Shown here: positions 44,853-55,444 of the stretch, in pieces | Position numbering within the stretch: the stretch's first letter is position 1 | Layout of the letters: the number at the start of each line of letters is the position of its first letter | Assembly (NCBI RefSeq): GCF_000379125.1 | Contig: NZ_KB900626.1 | Coordinates: 2,490,667-2,554,666 of the forward strand | Length of the DNA stretch: 64,000 bases | Direction of reading: 5' to 3' | Origin: Methylosinus sp. LW4 | GTDB taxonomy: Bacteria; Pseudomonadota; Alphaproteobacteria; Rhizobiales; Beijerinckiaceae | Program-made: the position numbers and the translations under genes | Notes under the pieces: generated by a model | Told to the model about the DNA's origin: nothing | Databases searched by the model: none | Seen by the model: only the letters and a program-made list of their open reading frames with translations

Positions 44853-47538
44853 GACCGAGACCGAGAACAGCGGCGACAAGACGCTGACCGTCACGCCGTC
44901 GAAGACGTTGCATTTGAAGCAGCGTCCGACCGAGCATGGCGGAATGGTGCGCCAGAGCTTCTCCCACGGCCGCTCCAAGGTGGTCGTGGTCGAGAAGGTG
45001 AAGCGTCGCGCCCCCGGACATGTCGAGACCAAGCCGGCGACAGCGGCGCCCGCCGCGCCGGCGGCCCCCGCAGCCCCGCCGCCGCCTGCGCCGCCGACCG
45101 CCCCTGTCGCCGCCGTGCCGCCGCCCCCGCCGCCGAGAGCCGAGACCCCGCGCCCGCAGCCTGCGCCCAAGCGCGGCGCCGGCATGGTGCTGCGCGCGCT
45201 GACCGACGATGAGCGCGAAGCCCGCGCGCGCGCCCTGGTCGACGCCCGCACCCGCGAGGAGGAAGACCGTCGCCGCGCGGTGGCGGAAGCCAAGGCCCGC
45301 GCCGAGCGCGAGGAGCGCGAGCGCGAGGAGCGCGCCGCCGCCGAAGCCCGCAAGCGCGAGGAAGAAGAGCGCCTCGCCCGCGACGCCGAATCGAAGCGCC
45401 GTTCCGAGGAAGAGGCGCGCCGTCGCCTCGCCGGAGGCGGCGCTCCCGAGCATGTTCCGACCTCCGCCACCGCACGCCCAGCCCAGCCGCGTCCGGCTCC
45501 GACCGCCGGCGGAGAGGCGCCCCGCCCCGCCGCGACCGCGACGGAAGACGCCGAGAAGCGCGTCGTCCGCCGTCCCGTCGGCGTCATCGCCGTCAAGGCG
45601 CCGCCGCCGCCGCCCCGTCCGACGCCCTCGCGCGGCGGCGCGCAGAAGGACCGCGGCCGCCTCACCGTCTCCACCGCGACGTCCGAGCAGGAAGAGCGCA
45701 CGCGCTCTGTCGCCTCGTTCCGCCGCCGCACGCAGCGCCTCAAATCCTTCGGCCAGGCCGAGCAGAAGGAGAAGATCGCCCGCGAGGTCATCCTCCCGGA
45801 GACGATCACCATTCAGGAGCTCGCCAACCGCATGTCGGAGCGCGGCGTCGACGTGATTCGCCTGCTGATGAAGCAGGGCGCGCTGCACAAGATCACCGAC
45901 GTCATCGACGCCGATACGGCGCAGCTCGTCGCCGAGGAGCTCGGCCATGCGGTCAAGCGCGTCGCCGAGTCCGATGTCGAGGAGGGCCTGTTCGACGAGC
46001 CCGACGCCGAGGGCGAGCTCGAGTCGCGGCCGCCGGTCGTCACCATCATGGGCCATGTCGACCACGGCAAGACCTCGCTGCTCGACGCGATCCGCCACGC
46101 CAATGTCGTGGCTGGCGAGGCGGGCGGCATCACGCAGCATATCGGCGCCTATCAGGTGAAGGCGCCCAATGGCGCGCCGATCACCTTCATCGACACCCCC
46201 GGCCACGCGGCCTTCACCGCCATGCGCGCCCGCGGCGCCAAGGTCACGGACATTGTGATCCTGGTGGTGGCGGCGGATGACGGCGTGATGCCGCAGACGA
46301 TCGAGGCGATCCACCACGCCAAGGCGGCGGAGGTTCCGATCATCGTCGCGATCAACAAGATCGACAAGCCCGACGCCAAGCCCGAGCGCGTGCGCACCGA
46401 GCTGCTGCAGCATGAGGTGCAGACGGAGACCTTCGGCGGCGACACGCTCGAGGTAGAGGTCTCCGCCAAAGAGAAGCTCAATCTCGACAAGCTGCTCGAC
46501 GCCATCACGCTGCAGTCGGAAGTGCTCGACCTCAAGGCCAATCCCGAGCGCTCCGCCGAGGGCACGGTGATCGAGGCGCGGCTCGACAAGGGCCGTGGTC
46601 CGGTCGCCACCGTGCTGGTGCAGCGCGGCACGCTCGAGGTCGGCGACATCATCGTCGCCGGCTCGCAATGGGGCCGCGTGCGCGCGCTGCTCGACGACAA
46701 GGGCGTCGTGGTGCAGACCGCCGGCCCGTCCTTCCCGGTCGAGATCCTCGGCTTCTCCGGCACGCCGGAAGCCGGCGACCGCGTCGCCGTCGTCGAAACG
46801 GAAGCCCGCGCGCGCGAGATCACCGAATATCGCGAGCGTCAGCGTCGCGACAAGCTGGCCGCGCGCGGCGGCGGCGCCCGCACCTCGCTCACCGATATGA
46901 TGAGCCAGCTGAAGACCGCCGGCCGCAAGGAGTTCCCGCTCGTCATCAAGGGCGACGTGCAGGGCTCCGTGGAAGCGATCGTCGCGGCGCTCGACAAGCT
47001 CGGCACGGACGAGGTCGGCGCGCGCGTCGTGCATGCGGGCGTCGGCGGCATCTCCGAATCCGACATCGCCCTCGCCGAAGCGTCCAACGCCGTCGTCATC
47101 GGCTTCAACGTGCGCGCCCATAAGGAAGCGCGCGAGGCCTCCGAGCGCGGCGGCATTGAAATCCGCTACTACAACATCATCTACAATCTCGTGGACGATG
47201 TGAAGGCGGCGATGTCCGGCCTTCTGGCGCCGACTCTGCGCGAGACCATGCTGGGCAATGCGCAGATTCTCGAGGTGTTCGACATTTCCAAGGTCGGCAA
47301 GGTGGCGGGTTGCCGCGTGACCGACGGCTCGGTGGAGCGCGGCGCCAATGTGCGTCTCATCCGCGACAATGTCGTCGTCCACGAGGGCAAGCTGTCGACG
47401 CTCAAGCGCTTCAAGGACGAGGTCAAGGAAGTGCAGGCCGGACAGGAGTGCGGCATGGCTTTCGAGAACTATCAGGACATGCGCGCCGGCGACGTCATCG
47501 AGTGCTATCGCGTCGAGGAGATCAAGCGGACGCTGTGA
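44845..47538 (+). CDS. infB: translation initiation factor IF-2
   Basis: GTPase that brings initiator tRNA to the 30S subunit and joins the subunits. The 897-residue product has an N-terminal low-complexity domain rich in Pro/Ala and in charged Arg/Glu coiled coil ([20 protein letters not shown], about residues 145-195), an IF2_N domain, then the G domain with [22 protein letters not shown] and [10 protein letters not shown], and the C-terminal tRNA-binding domain ending [20 protein letters not shown]. Complete. Its start overlaps the ylxR gene by 8 bases. Confidence 0.98.
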   Translation: MSETETENSGDKTLTVTPSKTLHLKQRPTEHGGMVRQSFSHGRSKVVVVEKVKRRAPGHVETKPATAAPAAPAAPAAPPPPAPPTAPVAAVPPPPPPRAETPRPQPAPKRGAGMVLRALTDDEREARARALVDARTREEEDRRRAVAEAKARAEREEREREERAAAEARKREEEERLARDAESKRRSEEEARRRLAGGGAPEHVPTSATARPAQPRPAPTAGGEAPRPAATATEDAEKRVVRRPVGVIAVKAPPPPPRPTPSRGGAQKDRGRLTVSTATSEQEERTRSVASFRRRTQRLKSFGQAEQKEKIAREVILPETITIQELANRMSERGVDVIRLLMKQGALHKITDVIDADTAQLVAEELGHAVKRVAESDVEEGLFDEPDAEGELESRPPVVTIMGHVDHGKTSLLDAIRHANVVAGEAGGITQHIGAYQVKAPNGAPITFIDTPGHAAFTAMRARGAKVTDIVILVVAADDGVMPQTIEAIHHAKAAEVPIIVAINKIDKPDAKPERVRTELLQHEVQTETFGGDTLEVEVSAKEKLNLDKLLDAITLQSEVLDLKANPERSAEGTVIEARLDKGRGPVATVLVQRGTLEVGDIIVAGSQWGRVRALLDDKGVVVQTAGPSFPVEILGFSGTPEAGDRVAVVETEARAREITEYRERQRRDKLAARGGGARTSLTDMMSQLKTAGRKEFPLVIKGDVQGSVEAIVAALDKLGTDEVGARVVHAGVGGISESDIALAEASNAVVIGFNVRAHKEAREASERGGIEIRYYNIIYNLVDDVKAAMSGLLAPTLRETMLGNAQILEVFDISKVGKVAGCRVTDGSVERGANVRLIRDNVVVHEGKLSTLKRFKDEVKEVQAGQECGMAFENYQDMRAGDVIECYRVEEIKRTL

Positions 47539-47657
47539 TCGCGTCTCGCTGATCTCCACCGAGAACTTTCAACAAGCCTTCGGCGCGCCGCCGTCCTCGA
47601 CTGCAAAGCGAGTGACGGCCGCGCAACGTTGGGAGCGCGCGAACAGCGCGAATATCC

Positions 47658-48083
47658 ATGTCCAGAGCCCATCACGCCCATGGGGCGGAGCCGTCGCAGC
47701 GCATGTTGCGCGTCGCCGAGCTCGTCCGCCATCAGATCGCTTCGATGCTTTCGCGCGGGGATATCGCAGATCCCGTGCTCGAGCAGCATGTCGTCACCGT
47801 TTCGCGCGTGACGATGAGCCCGGATTTGAAGCTCGCCACCGTCTATGTCATGCCGCTCGGCGGCAAGGACGAGCCGGAGGTGCTGCGCGCTTTCGACCGC
47901 CACAAAAAATATCTGCGCGGCGAGATCGCCCATAGCGTCAATCTCAAATTCGCCCCGGAGGTGCGTTTCCGCATCGACGATAGTTTCGACAATGTCGCGC
48001 GCATCGACGCGCTGCTGAACTCCGAGCGCGTGCGCCGCGATCTCGAGCAGCCCACAGACGAAGAGAACGGCGCCCAGCAATGA
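47658..48083 (+). CDS. rbfA: 30S ribosome-binding factor A
   Basis: Cold-shock-type factor for late 16S rRNA 5'-end maturation. The 141-residue protein has the KH-like fold: [40 protein letters not shown] and [20 protein letters not shown]. The ATG at 47658 follows infB by 119 bp. Its stop overlaps the truB start codon (ATGA), which confirms one transcription unit. Confidence 0.97.
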   Translation: MSRAHHAHGAEPSQRMLRVAELVRHQIASMLSRGDIADPVLEQHVVTVSRVTMSPDLKLATVYVMPLGGKDEPEVLRAFDRHKKYLRGEIAHSVNLKFAPEVRFRIDDSFDNVARIDALLNSERVRRDLEQPTDEENGAQQ

Positions 48084-48979
48084 CCGGAAGAAAATCGACC
48101 CGCGCCGTCGTCGACGGCTGGGTAGTGCTCGACAAGCCCGTCGGCATGACCTCGACGCACGCCGTCTCGCGCTTGAAGCGCATCTATAATGGCAAGAAGG
48201 CCGGCCACGCCGGCACGCTGGACCCGCTCGCCTCCGGCATATTGCCGATCGCTTTCGGCGAGGCGACCAAGACCGTGCCTTTCGTGCAAGATGGCGAGAA
48301 GGCCTATAGCTTCACCGTGCGCTGGGGCGTCGAGACCGACACGGACGACGCCGACGGCAAATCCGTGCGCGAGAGCGAGGAGCGGCCGACGATCACGCAG
48401 ATCGAGGCGCTGCTGCCGCGTTTCCTCGGCGATATTTTGCAAGTGCCGCCGCAATATTCCGCCATCAAGATCGCCGGCGAGCGCGCCTATGATCTCGCGC
48501 GCGACGGCGAGACGGTGGAGCTGAAGCCGCGCCCCGTCACCATCCATCGCCTCTCCATCGTCGATGCGACGGAGGAGGAGACCAAGCTCGTCATGGAATG
48601 CGGCAAGGGCGCCTATGTGCGCTCCATCGCGCGCGATCTCGGGCGGCTGCTCGGCTGCTTCGGCCATGTGACCGCGCTGCGCCGCACGCGGGTGGGCCCT
48701 TTCCTCGAGGAGGACAGCTACACGCTGGACGAGATCGAGGGCGGCGAGGCGGCCAATGCGCTTCTCTCGGTCGAGGCGGGCCTCACCGAGCTGCCCTGCG
48801 TCGTCGTCGATCGCGACGCCGCGGCGCGGCTGCGGCGCGGCGGCTCGCTGATCCTGCGCGGCCGCGACGCGCCTGCGGGCGGCGTCGTCTATGCGGCCTG
48901 CGGCGGCGTGCCCGTCGCCTTCGGCGAGGTGGTGGAAGGCGCGCTGGAGCCCTCGCGCGTGTTCAACCTGCCGTTCTGA
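48080..48979 (+). CDS. truB: tRNA pseudouridine-55 synthase
   Basis: Makes pseudouridine 55 in the T-loop of tRNAs. The 299-residue product shows [20 protein letters not shown], the catalytic aspartate motif [20 protein letters not shown] (Asp near residue 46), [19 protein letters not shown], and [17 protein letters not shown]. Length is normal for the alphaproteobacterial form. Last gene of the rimP operon on this strand; an intergenic hairpin repeat and murI follow. Confidence 0.97.
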   Translation: MTGRKSTRAVVDGWVVLDKPVGMTSTHAVSRLKRIYNGKKAGHAGTLDPLASGILPIAFGEATKTVPFVQDGEKAYSFTVRWGVETDTDDADGKSVRESEERPTITQIEALLPRFLGDILQVPPQYSAIKIAGERAYDLARDGETVELKPRPVTIHRLSIVDATEEETKLVMECGKGAYVRSIARDLGRLLGCFGHVTALRRTRVGPFLEEDSYTLDEIEGGEAANALLSVEAGLTELPCVVVDRDAAARLRRGGSLILRGRDAPAGGVVYAACGGVPVAFGEVVEGALEPSRVFNLPF

Positions 48980-49020
48980 CGCGAGGTTGATCTTCGCGGG
49001 GGAACGGGTTTCTATTCGGG

Positions 49021-49075
49021 GAGAGGCCCCCTCCCCATCCCTCCCCCGCTTTGCGGGAGAGGGGGCAGGTTCGGG
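49021..49075. repeat. intergenic hairpin repeat between truB and murI
   Basis: Stretch with CTCCCCATCC and CTCCCCCGC-TTT-GCGGGAGAGGGGG, giving an imperfect hairpin (about 49040-49065), then a GGCAGG tail. It has the CTCCCGC/GCGGGAG core seen at 8755, 10339 and 36704 and looks like one of the repetitive intergenic elements of this genome. May serve as terminator for truB. Confidence 0.5.
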
Positions 49076-49107
49076 GACGTCAGGACACTGCGAGCCGACC
49101 GCCCCTC

Positions 49108-49911
49108 ATGACGCCCCCCGTCCCCAAAATCCTCGTCTTCGACTCCGGGCTCGGCGGCCTCACCGTCTTCACCGAGGTCGCGAAGCTGCGCCCCCATGCG
49201 GCGCTGCTCTATTGCGCGGATGACGCCGGCTTCCCCTATGGTCCGCTCTCCGAGACGGCGCTGGTGGCGCGCGTCATGGAGGTGATGGAACGGCTGATCG
49301 CCGAGCTGGCCCCCGATCTCGTCGTCATCGCCTGCAACACCGCCTCCACTCTCGCCCTGCCGCATTTGCGGGCGCGCTGGCCGCTGCTTCCCTTCGTCGG
49401 CACGGTGCCGGCGATAAAGCCCGCCGCCGAGCGTTCGCGCTCGCGTCTCGTCTCCGTGCTGGCGACGCCCGGCACTGTGGCGCGCGACTACACCCGCGCT
49501 CTCATCGCCAGCTTCGCGGAAGATTGCGCAGTGACGCTGATCGGCTCGACGCGCCTCGCCCCGCTCGCCGAGGAATTTATGCGCGGCGCCGCTGTTTCCG
49601 AGGAGGCCATCGCCCGCGAGATCGCGCCCTGCTTCGTCACGCGCGACGACGCGCGGACGGATGTCGTCGCGCTCGCCTGCACGCATTATCCGCTGCTGCT
49701 GGATTTTTTCCGGCGCCTCGCGCCATGGCCGGTCGAATGGATCGACCCCGCCCCCGCCATAGCGCGCCAGGCCGATCGGCTGCTGGCGGAGCGCTTCGGC
49801 CCCGACCGCGCAACGACGGCGCCCGCGCCCCGCGCGATCTTCACCAGCGGGGCGCGCCCGGAGCCGGCGCTGGCCGCGGCGCTGACGCGAATGGGTTTTT
49901 CTCCCGATTGA
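49108..49911 (+). CDS. murI: glutamate racemase
   Basis: Makes D-glutamate for peptidoglycan. The 267-residue protein has the N-terminal FDSGLGGLTVFTEV, and two catalytic cysteines in VVIACNTASTLALP (near residue 77) and VVALACTHYPLLLDF (near residue 190), plus YCADDAGFPYGPLSE. The ATG at 49108 is right; an earlier in-frame ATG at 49051 lies within the hairpin repeat. Followed by a terminator-like hairpin and by hss. Confidence 0.95.
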   Translation: MTPPVPKILVFDSGLGGLTVFTEVAKLRPHAALLYCADDAGFPYGPLSETALVARVMEVMERLIAELAPDLVVIACNTASTLALPHLRARWPLLPFVGTVPAIKPAAERSRSRLVSVLATPGTVARDYTRALIASFAEDCAVTLIGSTRLAPLAEEFMRGAAVSEEAIAREIAPCFVTRDDARTDVVALACTHYPLLLDFFRRLAPWPVEWIDPAPAIARQADRLLAERFGPDRATTAPAPRAIFTSGARPEPALAAALTRMGFSPD

Positions 49912-49941
49912 TCCTGCGCCCTCTTTGCCGCAAAGCGGCAA

Positions 49942-49971
49942 AAGGAAAACGCCCCGCCCGCGTTTTTCCTT
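49942..49971 (+). terminator. terminator after murI
   Basis: AAGGAAAACGC (49942-49952) pairs with GCGTTTTTCCTT (49960-49971), with one bulged T and a 7-nt loop; a GCCGC/GCGGC hairpin precedes it at 49927-49939. T-rich right arm supports termination. Confidence 0.55.
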
Positions 49972-50037
49972 GATTATGTCGGCCGCTCTTGCTGTAACGC
50001 GCCGCACAATAGTCTCGAACTCCAAGAGGTGAGCGAA

Positions 50038-51471
50038 ATGGCAGACTGGCCCGTCCATGCGAAGATTACCGGCCCGATCGTTCTGATCGGCTTCGGCTCC
50101 ATCGGACGTGGCATCTTGCCGCTCATCGAACGCCATTTCGACTATGACAAGAGCCGTTTCACCGTCATCGATCCTGTCGATACGCATCGCGAGATGCTGG
50201 ATATTCGCGGCATTGCGTTCCAGAAGGTCGCGCTGACCAAGGACAATTACCGCGAAGTGCTCACCCCCCTGCTCACCAAGGGCGAGGGACAGGGCTTCGT
50301 CGTCAATCTGTCGGTCGACACCTCCTCGCTCGACATTATGAAGCTCGCCCGCGAGCTGGGCTGCCTCTATGTCGACACGGTGGTGGAGCCCTGGACCGGC
50401 TTTTATTTCGACACCACCCTCGGCAATGAATCGCGCACCAATTACGCGCTGCGCGAGACCGTGCTGGAGGAGCGTCGCCGCAATCCAGGCGGGCCGACCG
50501 CCGTCTCCTGCTGCGGCGCCAATCCCGGCATGGTGTCCTGGTTCGTGAAGCAGGCGCTGCTGAACATCGCCGCCGACACCGGCCTGAAGATCGAAGAGCC
50601 CAAGAGCCGCGCCGATTGGGGCGCGCTGGCGCAAAAGCTCGGCGTCAAGGGCATTCATATCGCCGAGCGCGACACGCAGCGCGCCACGACCCCCAAGCCG
50701 CGCGACGTCTTCGTCAACACCTGGTCGGTGGAAGGCTTCGTCTCCGAGGGTCAGCAGCCGGCCGAGCTGGGCTGGGGCACGCATGAGAAATCGCTGCCGG
50801 ATATCGCAGGGACGCATTCCTCCGGCTGCGGCGCGGCGATCTATCTGAAATCGCCGGGCGCCAATACGCGCGTGCGCAGCTGGACGCCGACGCCGGGGCC
50901 GCAATTCGGTTTCCTCGTCACCCATAACGAGTCGATCTCGATCGCCGATTTCCTCACGGTGCGCGACGATTCCGGCAAGGTGGTCTATCGGCCGACCTGC
51001 CATTACGCCTATCACCCGGCCGACGACGCCGTTCTGTCGCTGCATGAGATGTTCGGCCGCGCCGGCAAGATGCAGGCGAGCTGGAAGATTCTCGACGAGA
51101 ACGAGATCGTCGACGGCATAGACGAGCTCGGCGTGCTGCTCTACGGCCACGCCAAGAACGCCTATTGGTACGGCTCCCGCCTCTCCATCGAGGAGACGCG
51201 CGAGCTGGCGCCCTATCAGAACGCCACCGGCCTGCAGGTCAGCTCGGCCGCGCTGGCCGGCATGGTGTGGGCGCTGGAAAACCCTACCGCCGGCATTGTC
51301 GAGGCCGACGAGGTGGATTTCCGCCGCTGCCTCGAGGTGCAGACGCCCTATCTCGGCCCGGTCGAAGGGGTCTACACGGATTGGACGCCGCTCGACGGCC
51401 GTCCGGGTCTCTTCCCGGAGGATATCGACGAGAGCGACCCCTGGCAGTTCAAGAATATTCTCGTTCGGTGA
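50038..51471 (+). CDS. hss: homospermidine synthase
   Basis: NAD+-dependent enzyme that joins two putrescines (or putrescine and spermidine) into homospermidine, the main long polyamine in many Rhizobiales. The 477-residue product starts MADWPVHAKITGPIVLIGFG and has the dinucleotide motif IGFGSIGRGILP, then VDTVVEPWTGFYFDTTLGNE and SCCGANPGMVSWFVKQAL typical of bacterial Hss. AGAGGTGAG precedes the ATG at 50038; a GTG at 50029 is in frame. Followed by a perfect 13-bp terminator hairpin. Confidence 0.96.
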   Translation: MADWPVHAKITGPIVLIGFGSIGRGILPLIERHFDYDKSRFTVIDPVDTHREMLDIRGIAFQKVALTKDNYREVLTPLLTKGEGQGFVVNLSVDTSSLDIMKLARELGCLYVDTVVEPWTGFYFDTTLGNESRTNYALRETVLEERRRNPGGPTAVSCCGANPGMVSWFVKQALLNIAADTGLKIEEPKSRADWGALAQKLGVKGIHIAERDTQRATTPKPRDVFVNTWSVEGFVSEGQQPAELGWGTHEKSLPDIAGTHSSGCGAAIYLKSPGANTRVRSWTPTPGPQFGFLVTHNESISIADFLTVRDDSGKVVYRPTCHYAYHPADDAVLSLHEMFGRAGKMQASWKILDENEIVDGIDELGVLLYGHAKNAYWYGSRLSIEETRELAPYQNATGLQVSSAALAGMVWALENPTAGIVEADEVDFRRCLEVQTPYLGPVEGVYTDWTPLDGRPGLFPEDIDESDPWQFKNILVR

Positions 51472-51535
51472 CGAAACCCTGTCCTTCGCCCGCTCGCGGG
51501 CGGAGGCAACGGCTTTCGGGTGGAGAGCTTTTCAG

Positions 51536-51565
51536 CGCGCCTGTCGCAGATTTGCGACAGGCGCG
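51536..51565 (+). terminator. perfect 13-bp hairpin after hss
   Basis: CGCGCCTGTCGCA (51536-51548) pairs exactly with TGCGACAGGCGCG (51553-51565) across a GATT loop, 65 bp beyond the hss stop, and is followed by TCCATTTT. The 150 bp after it before the next start codon show no gene. Confidence 0.65.
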
Positions 51566-51715
51566 TCCATTTTCGGCGCCGAGCGCCACGAGCCGCCGCA
51601 ATCTGCGCTGTGGCCGCTGATACAAATCGCATTGCTATGCTGCAGCCGCGCCGGCGCGAAGGAACGCCTTCGAGACAGCGCCGGTCGGTCTCCAGCCTCT
51701 CCGAAGGAGACAGCG

Positions 51716-51952
51716 ATGCTCACGTCGAAATCGACCCTCGTCCTGGCCATGGCGATCATCTGCTCGGTGGCGCAGGCGCAAACGAAACGCTCAGAAGATT
51801 TGCCGCCGCAACCGGTCGTCTCGAAGAAGGCCGAGACCGGCTCGGGACCAGACCGCGAACGCCAGAGATATAATTTCTCGGGCACGATCGGGCGGCAAGG
51901 CCTCGGCGCCGACCCCACGCGGCCAGAAGGCCCGGGCAACATCTCCAACTAG
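51716..51952 (+). CDS. small secreted protein of unknown function
   Basis: Seventy-eight residues: a signal peptide (MLTSKSTLVLAMAIICSVAQ, cut after AQA) followed by a short polar chain that ends GRQGLGADPTRPEGPGNISN. GAAGGAGA stands at ideal distance from the ATG, so I consider it a real gene in spite of its size. The mature part would be about 56 residues and unstructured, rich in Pro and Gly. I recognise no family. Its stop codon is 4 bp from the end of the convergent GT41 gene. Confidence 0.6.
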   Translation: MLTSKSTLVLAMAIICSVAQAQTKRSEDLPPQPVVSKKAETGSGPDRERQRYNFSGTIGRQGLGADPTRPEGPGNISN

Positions 51953-51955
51953 GCG

Positions 51956-53317
51956 TCAAGCCGTCGGAATCAGCGCCGCCGGCGGCAGACCGGCGGAGCG
52001 GCGATTCCACATGGATCGATAAAGGCCTTCGAGATCGCGCGTATAGGCGGGAACGTCGAAGAGCGCCGCGTCGGCGCGATTGCGCGCGAGCTTCGCCTTC
52101 AGCTCCGCGAGATGGGCGGGATCGACCGCCAGCCGATAGGCGAGATCGAAATAATCGTCGAGATCGGCGGCGATCAGCTCCGTCAAGCCGACGGCGCGCA
52201 GCAGGCTGCCGGCGACGCGCGAAGGAAAGGTCGAGCCGCTGCAGGTGACGATCGGCACGCCCGCCCAGAGCGCATCGCTCGCCGTGGTGTGCGCATTGTA
52301 TGGCGCCGTGTCGAGCACCAGATCGGCGAGCTGGAGTCGCGCCAGATGCTCGCCCTGCGCCATATCCGGCGCGAAGATCAGCCGGCCGCCGTTCACGCCG
52401 CGCCGCCACGCCTCATTGCGCAGATTGCCCTCCGCCATGGGCGCGCCGAGCAGCCAAAGGACACTGCCCGGCACGGCGTCCAGCAGCCGGCACCAGACGT
52501 CGAACATCTCCGGCGTGAATTTATAGGCCTGATTGAAGCAGCAGAAGACGACGCCCTGCTCTGGCAGGCCCATGGCCTCGCGCGTCGGTATCGTCCCGAT
52601 CGGTCCGGCGCGGCCATGCGGCTGATAGCTGTTCGGCATATAGGCGAAGGATTCGGAATAATCGCCGGCGGATGCGAAGGGCGTCACATAATCATCGGTG
52701 ATGATGTAGTCGCAGATATCCTCGCCGAGCGTGCCGGGATAGCCGAGATAATTCACCTGCACGGGCGCCGGCCGCAGCATCAGAATGCCGCTGCGCGCAT
52801 TGGCGGTGAAGCCTTTGAGATCGATGAGAATGTCCACCTCGTCGCGATGGATCGCGCGGGCGGCGTCGCCATCGGAGAGCGCCTCTATGTCGACGAAAGA
52901 GTCGAAAGCGCCGACGAGGCGTCGGCGCATGCTCTTGCCGTCGTCGGCCCCATAGGAATAGGCGTTGACGCAAAAGCGCTCGCGATCATGCGCCTCCAGC
53001 GTCTCGATCAGCAGCAGCGCGGTCGCGTGATCGTGGAAATCATTGGAGAGATAGCCGAGCCGGATTTTCCGCCCATCGGCGGGGCGGAACTGGAAATCGA
53101 GCGCGAGCCGCGCCGCGACCGCGGCGGCGCGCCGATCACGCGTCCACAGCTCCGAGCAGCGCCTTTGATCCGTCGCGCCGACGCCCGGCTGCGAGAGCAG
53201 CAGAAAGGGCGGCAAGGAGCCCGACCTCCCCGCCTCGAGAAGATCGTCGAGCGCTTTCGCATCGCCCGCGAAATCGCCCCATTCACACATGCCGCGGCTG
53301 CGTCCCGGCGCTCGCAT
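51956..53317 (-). CDS. O-GlcNAc transferase-like glycosyltransferase (GT41) without TPR domain
   Basis: Protein of 453 residues equal to the catalytic C-terminal half of SPINDLY/OGT-type enzymes: IRLGYLSNDFHDHATALLLI with the catalytic-site histidine, PVQVNYLGYPGTLGEDICDY, FCCFNQAYKFTPEMFDVWCR and DLVLDTAPYNAHTTASDALW (UDP-sugar binding). Usual relatives carry ten or more TPR repeats before this; here only a linker-like 60 residues remain (CEWGDFAGDAKALDDLLEAG). The ATG at 53317 has GGGAG at SD distance, and no TPR coding is seen in any frame upstream. Either a natural short form or the survivor of a deletion. Acceptor unknown. Confidence 0.82.
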   Translation of the reverse strand: MRAPGRSRGMCEWGDFAGDAKALDDLLEAGRSGSLPPFLLLSQPGVGATDQRRCSELWTRDRRAAAVAARLALDFQFRPADGRKIRLGYLSNDFHDHATALLLIETLEAHDRERFCVNAYSYGADDGKSMRRRLVGAFDSFVDIEALSDGDAARAIHRDEVDILIDLKGFTANARSGILMLRPAPVQVNYLGYPGTLGEDICDYIITDDYVTPFASAGDYSESFAYMPNSYQPHGRAGPIGTIPTREAMGLPEQGVVFCCFNQAYKFTPEMFDVWCRLLDAVPGSVLWLLGAPMAEGNLRNEAWRRGVNGGRLIFAPDMAQGEHLARLQLADLVLDTAPYNAHTTASDALWAGVPIVTCSGSTFPSRVAGSLLRAVGLTELIAADLDDYFDLAYRLAVDPAHLAELKAKLARNRADAALFDVPAYTRDLEGLYRSMWNRRSAGLPPAALIPTA

Positions 53318-53454
53318 CGCCGTCTCCCAGGTCGAAGGTCCTTCGCCTGGGCATGAGGGCGCGTGTCGCCTTCCAGATCAGACACGCATAACAAGCAATC
53401 CATGCGCCAAAATCCTTCTCACGCATGGGAGAAGGATTCGCACGGGCTCTCGCC

Positions 53455-54528
53455 CTATATTCCCGCGCCGTCGCCGAGGGTCTCCTCGGCCGCCGTCGAG
53501 AAGATCCGCACATTGTTCAGCGACAGCGGCACATTGCTGCCGAGCGTCGCGCCGGCGCGATCATCCGTGTCGACCTCGACCGTCTGATCATAGCCGGGGA
53601 TGGAGATGGAGGCGCGCAAGCCCGCGGCCGTGCGGCGCACCGCCTCGACCCGACCCTCGAGCGCGCCGATCTGGCCGCCATGCAGGGCGATGTCGGCGGG
53701 GCGGAAATAGACGCGCGCCGGTCCATTGCGCAGATTTTCCGAGGAGACGTGCAGCTCCTTGCCCTGGAAGATCACCTTGCCGTCGGCGACCTGCACCGGC
53801 AGCGCCAGCGCCTCGCCGACGAAGGAGAGCACGAAGGGCGAGGCCGGCCGGTCATAGAGCTCGTCGGGCGTGCCGATCTGCTCGATGCGGCCCTTGTCCA
53901 GCACCACCACGCGATCGGCGAGCTCCATCGCCTCGTCCTGGTCATGCGTCACGAAGACGGTGGTGAGGCCGGTCTGGCGATGCACGTCGCGCAGCCAGCG
54001 GCGCAGATCCTTGCGCACGCGCGCGTCGAGGGCGCCGAAGGGCTCGTCGAGCAGCAGCACGCGCGGCTCGATGGCGAGCGCGCGCGCGAGCGCCACGCGC
54101 TGGCGCTGGCCGCCGGAAAGCTGCGCCGGATAACGTCCGCCGAGACCGTCCAGCTGCACGAATTCCAGCAGCTCGGCCGCACGCGCGGCGATCTCGGCGC
54201 GAGACGGGCGCGAGCGGCGCGGGCGAACCTTCAGCCCATAGGCGATGTTGTCGGCGACGGTCAGATGCTTGAACAGCGCGTAATTCTGGAACACGAAGCC
54301 GACGCGCCGCTCCTGCACCGACAGAGTGGTCGCGTCCTCCGAATCGAACAGAATGCGACCGCGATCGGGATTGGAGAGGCCGGCGATGGCCCGCAGCAGC
54401 GTTGTCTTGCCGGAGCCCGACGGCCCCAGCAGCGCGACCAGCTCGCCGGGCGCGATCGTCAGATTGACGTCGCGCAAAGCGGGATAGTCGCCGAAATCCT
54501 TCTCGACGCGCTCGATCCTGATCTCCAC
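53455..54528 (-). CDS. cysA: sulfate/thiosulfate ABC transporter ATP-binding protein
   Basis: ATPase of the sulfate importer, 357 residues. Seen: Walker [21 protein letters not shown]-loop [13 protein letters not shown], signature [16 protein letters not shown], Walker [14 protein letters not shown]-loop [11 protein letters not shown], and a C-terminal TOBE-like domain ([20 protein letters not shown]) as in CysA. I start it at the GTG at 54528 ([13 protein letters not shown]), the family start. GAGGAGG overlaps the cysW stop but lies 17 nt away, longer than ideal; the open frame extends to 54681 inside cysW without similarity. Last gene of the transporter operon. Confidence 0.93.
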   Translation of the reverse strand: MEIRIERVEKDFGDYPALRDVNLTIAPGELVALLGPSGSGKTTLLRAIAGLSNPDRGRILFDSEDATTLSVQERRVGFVFQNYALFKHLTVADNIAYGLKVRPRRSRPSRAEIAARAAELLEFVQLDGLGGRYPAQLSGGQRQRVALARALAIEPRVLLLDEPFGALDARVRKDLRRWLRDVHRQTGLTTVFVTHDQDEAMELADRVVVLDKGRIEQIGTPDELYDRPASPFVLSFVGEALALPVQVADGKVIFQGKELHVSSENLRNGPARVYFRPADIALHGGQIGALEGRVEAVRRTAAGLRASISIPGYDQTVEVDTDDRAGATLGSNVPLSLNNVRIFSTAAEETLGDGAGI

Positions 54529-54550
54529 GCCATGTGGGCGCGGCGCCTCC

Positions 54551-55444
54551 TCAGTGACGTCGGCGACCGGCGATTTGGCCGGCGTAGCGCCATTCGAGGA
54601 GCGTCTTGATTCCAAGAGTGACGAGAGCCAGCCCAGCCAGGAGGGAGGCGAGGGCGAACGCCGAGACGATGTTATACTCATTGTAGAGGATCTCCACCTG
54701 GAGAGGTATCGTGTTGGTCAGGCCGCGAATATGGCCGGAGACGACCGAAACCGCGCCGAACTCGCCCATGGCGCGGGCGTTTGCGAGGAGCACGCCATAG
54801 AGCAGGCCCCATTTGATGTTGGGCAATGTCACCGTGAGAAAAGTACGAAAGCCGCTCGCCCCGAGCGTCAGCGCCGCCTCCTCCTCCACTGTCCCCTGCT
54901 CCTGCATGAGCGGGATCAGCTCGCGCGCGACGAAGGGAAAGGTGACGAAGATCGTCGCGAGAACAATGCCGGGAATGGCGAAGACGACCTGAATTCCCCA
55001 GGCCGAGAATGTAGGGCCGAGCAGCCCCTGCGAGCCGAAGACCAGCACATAGACGAGGCCCGACACCACCGGCGAGACGGAGAAGGGCAGATCGATGAGC
55101 GTGATGAGCACGCTCTTGCCGGGAAAGGAGAATTTGGCGATGGCCCAGGCCGCGCAGACGCCGAATGAAGCGTTGAGCGGCACGACGATCGCCGCGACGA
55201 TGAGCGTGAGGCGGATCGCCGCGCGGGCGTCCGGCTCCTCGAAAGTCGCGAAGAAAGCCCCTGCGCCTTTGGCCAGCGCCTCGGTAAAGACGACCGCGAG
55301 CGGCAGCAGAAGGAAGAGGCCGAGAAAGGCCACGGCGACGCCGATGAGCGCATAGCGCGTGAGCGGCGTCTCCTCCGTCACGCTGCGTGGCGGCGCGAGC
55401 GCGACGGCGGGCGCGAGCGCCGCGGATGTGGTCGCCTCAGACAT
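54551..55444 (-). CDS. cysW: sulfate ABC transporter permease CysW
   Basis: Inner-membrane permease, 297 residues, with six predicted helices and the ABC-coupling EAA loop [20 protein letters not shown] preceded by EEEAALTLG. The N-terminal 30 residues are soluble and Ala-rich. The conserved segment [20 protein letters not shown] and [20 protein letters not shown] is diagnostic of CysW. It overlaps the end of cysT by 8 bases, so their translation is coupled. Confidence 0.96.
   Translation of the reverse strand: MSEATTSAALAPAVALAPPRSVTEETPLTRYALIGVAVAFLGLFLLLPLAVVFTEALAKGAGAFFATFEEPDARAAIRLTLIVAAIVVPLNASFGVCAAWAIAKFSFPGKSVLITLIDLPFSVSPVVSGLVYVLVFGSQGLLGPTFSAWGIQVVFAIPGIVLATIFVTFPFVARELIPLMQEQGTVEEEAALTLGASGFRTFLTVTLPNIKWGLLYGVLLANARAMGEFGAVSVVSGHIRGLTNTIPLQVEILYNEYNIVSAFALASLLAGLALVTLGIKTLLEWRYAGQIAGRRRH

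Noticed and set aside
44596..47559. Long open frame of 987 codons opposite infB
   Set aside because: Shadow of infB codon structure; composition is repetitive His/Arg/Leu without recognisable domains.
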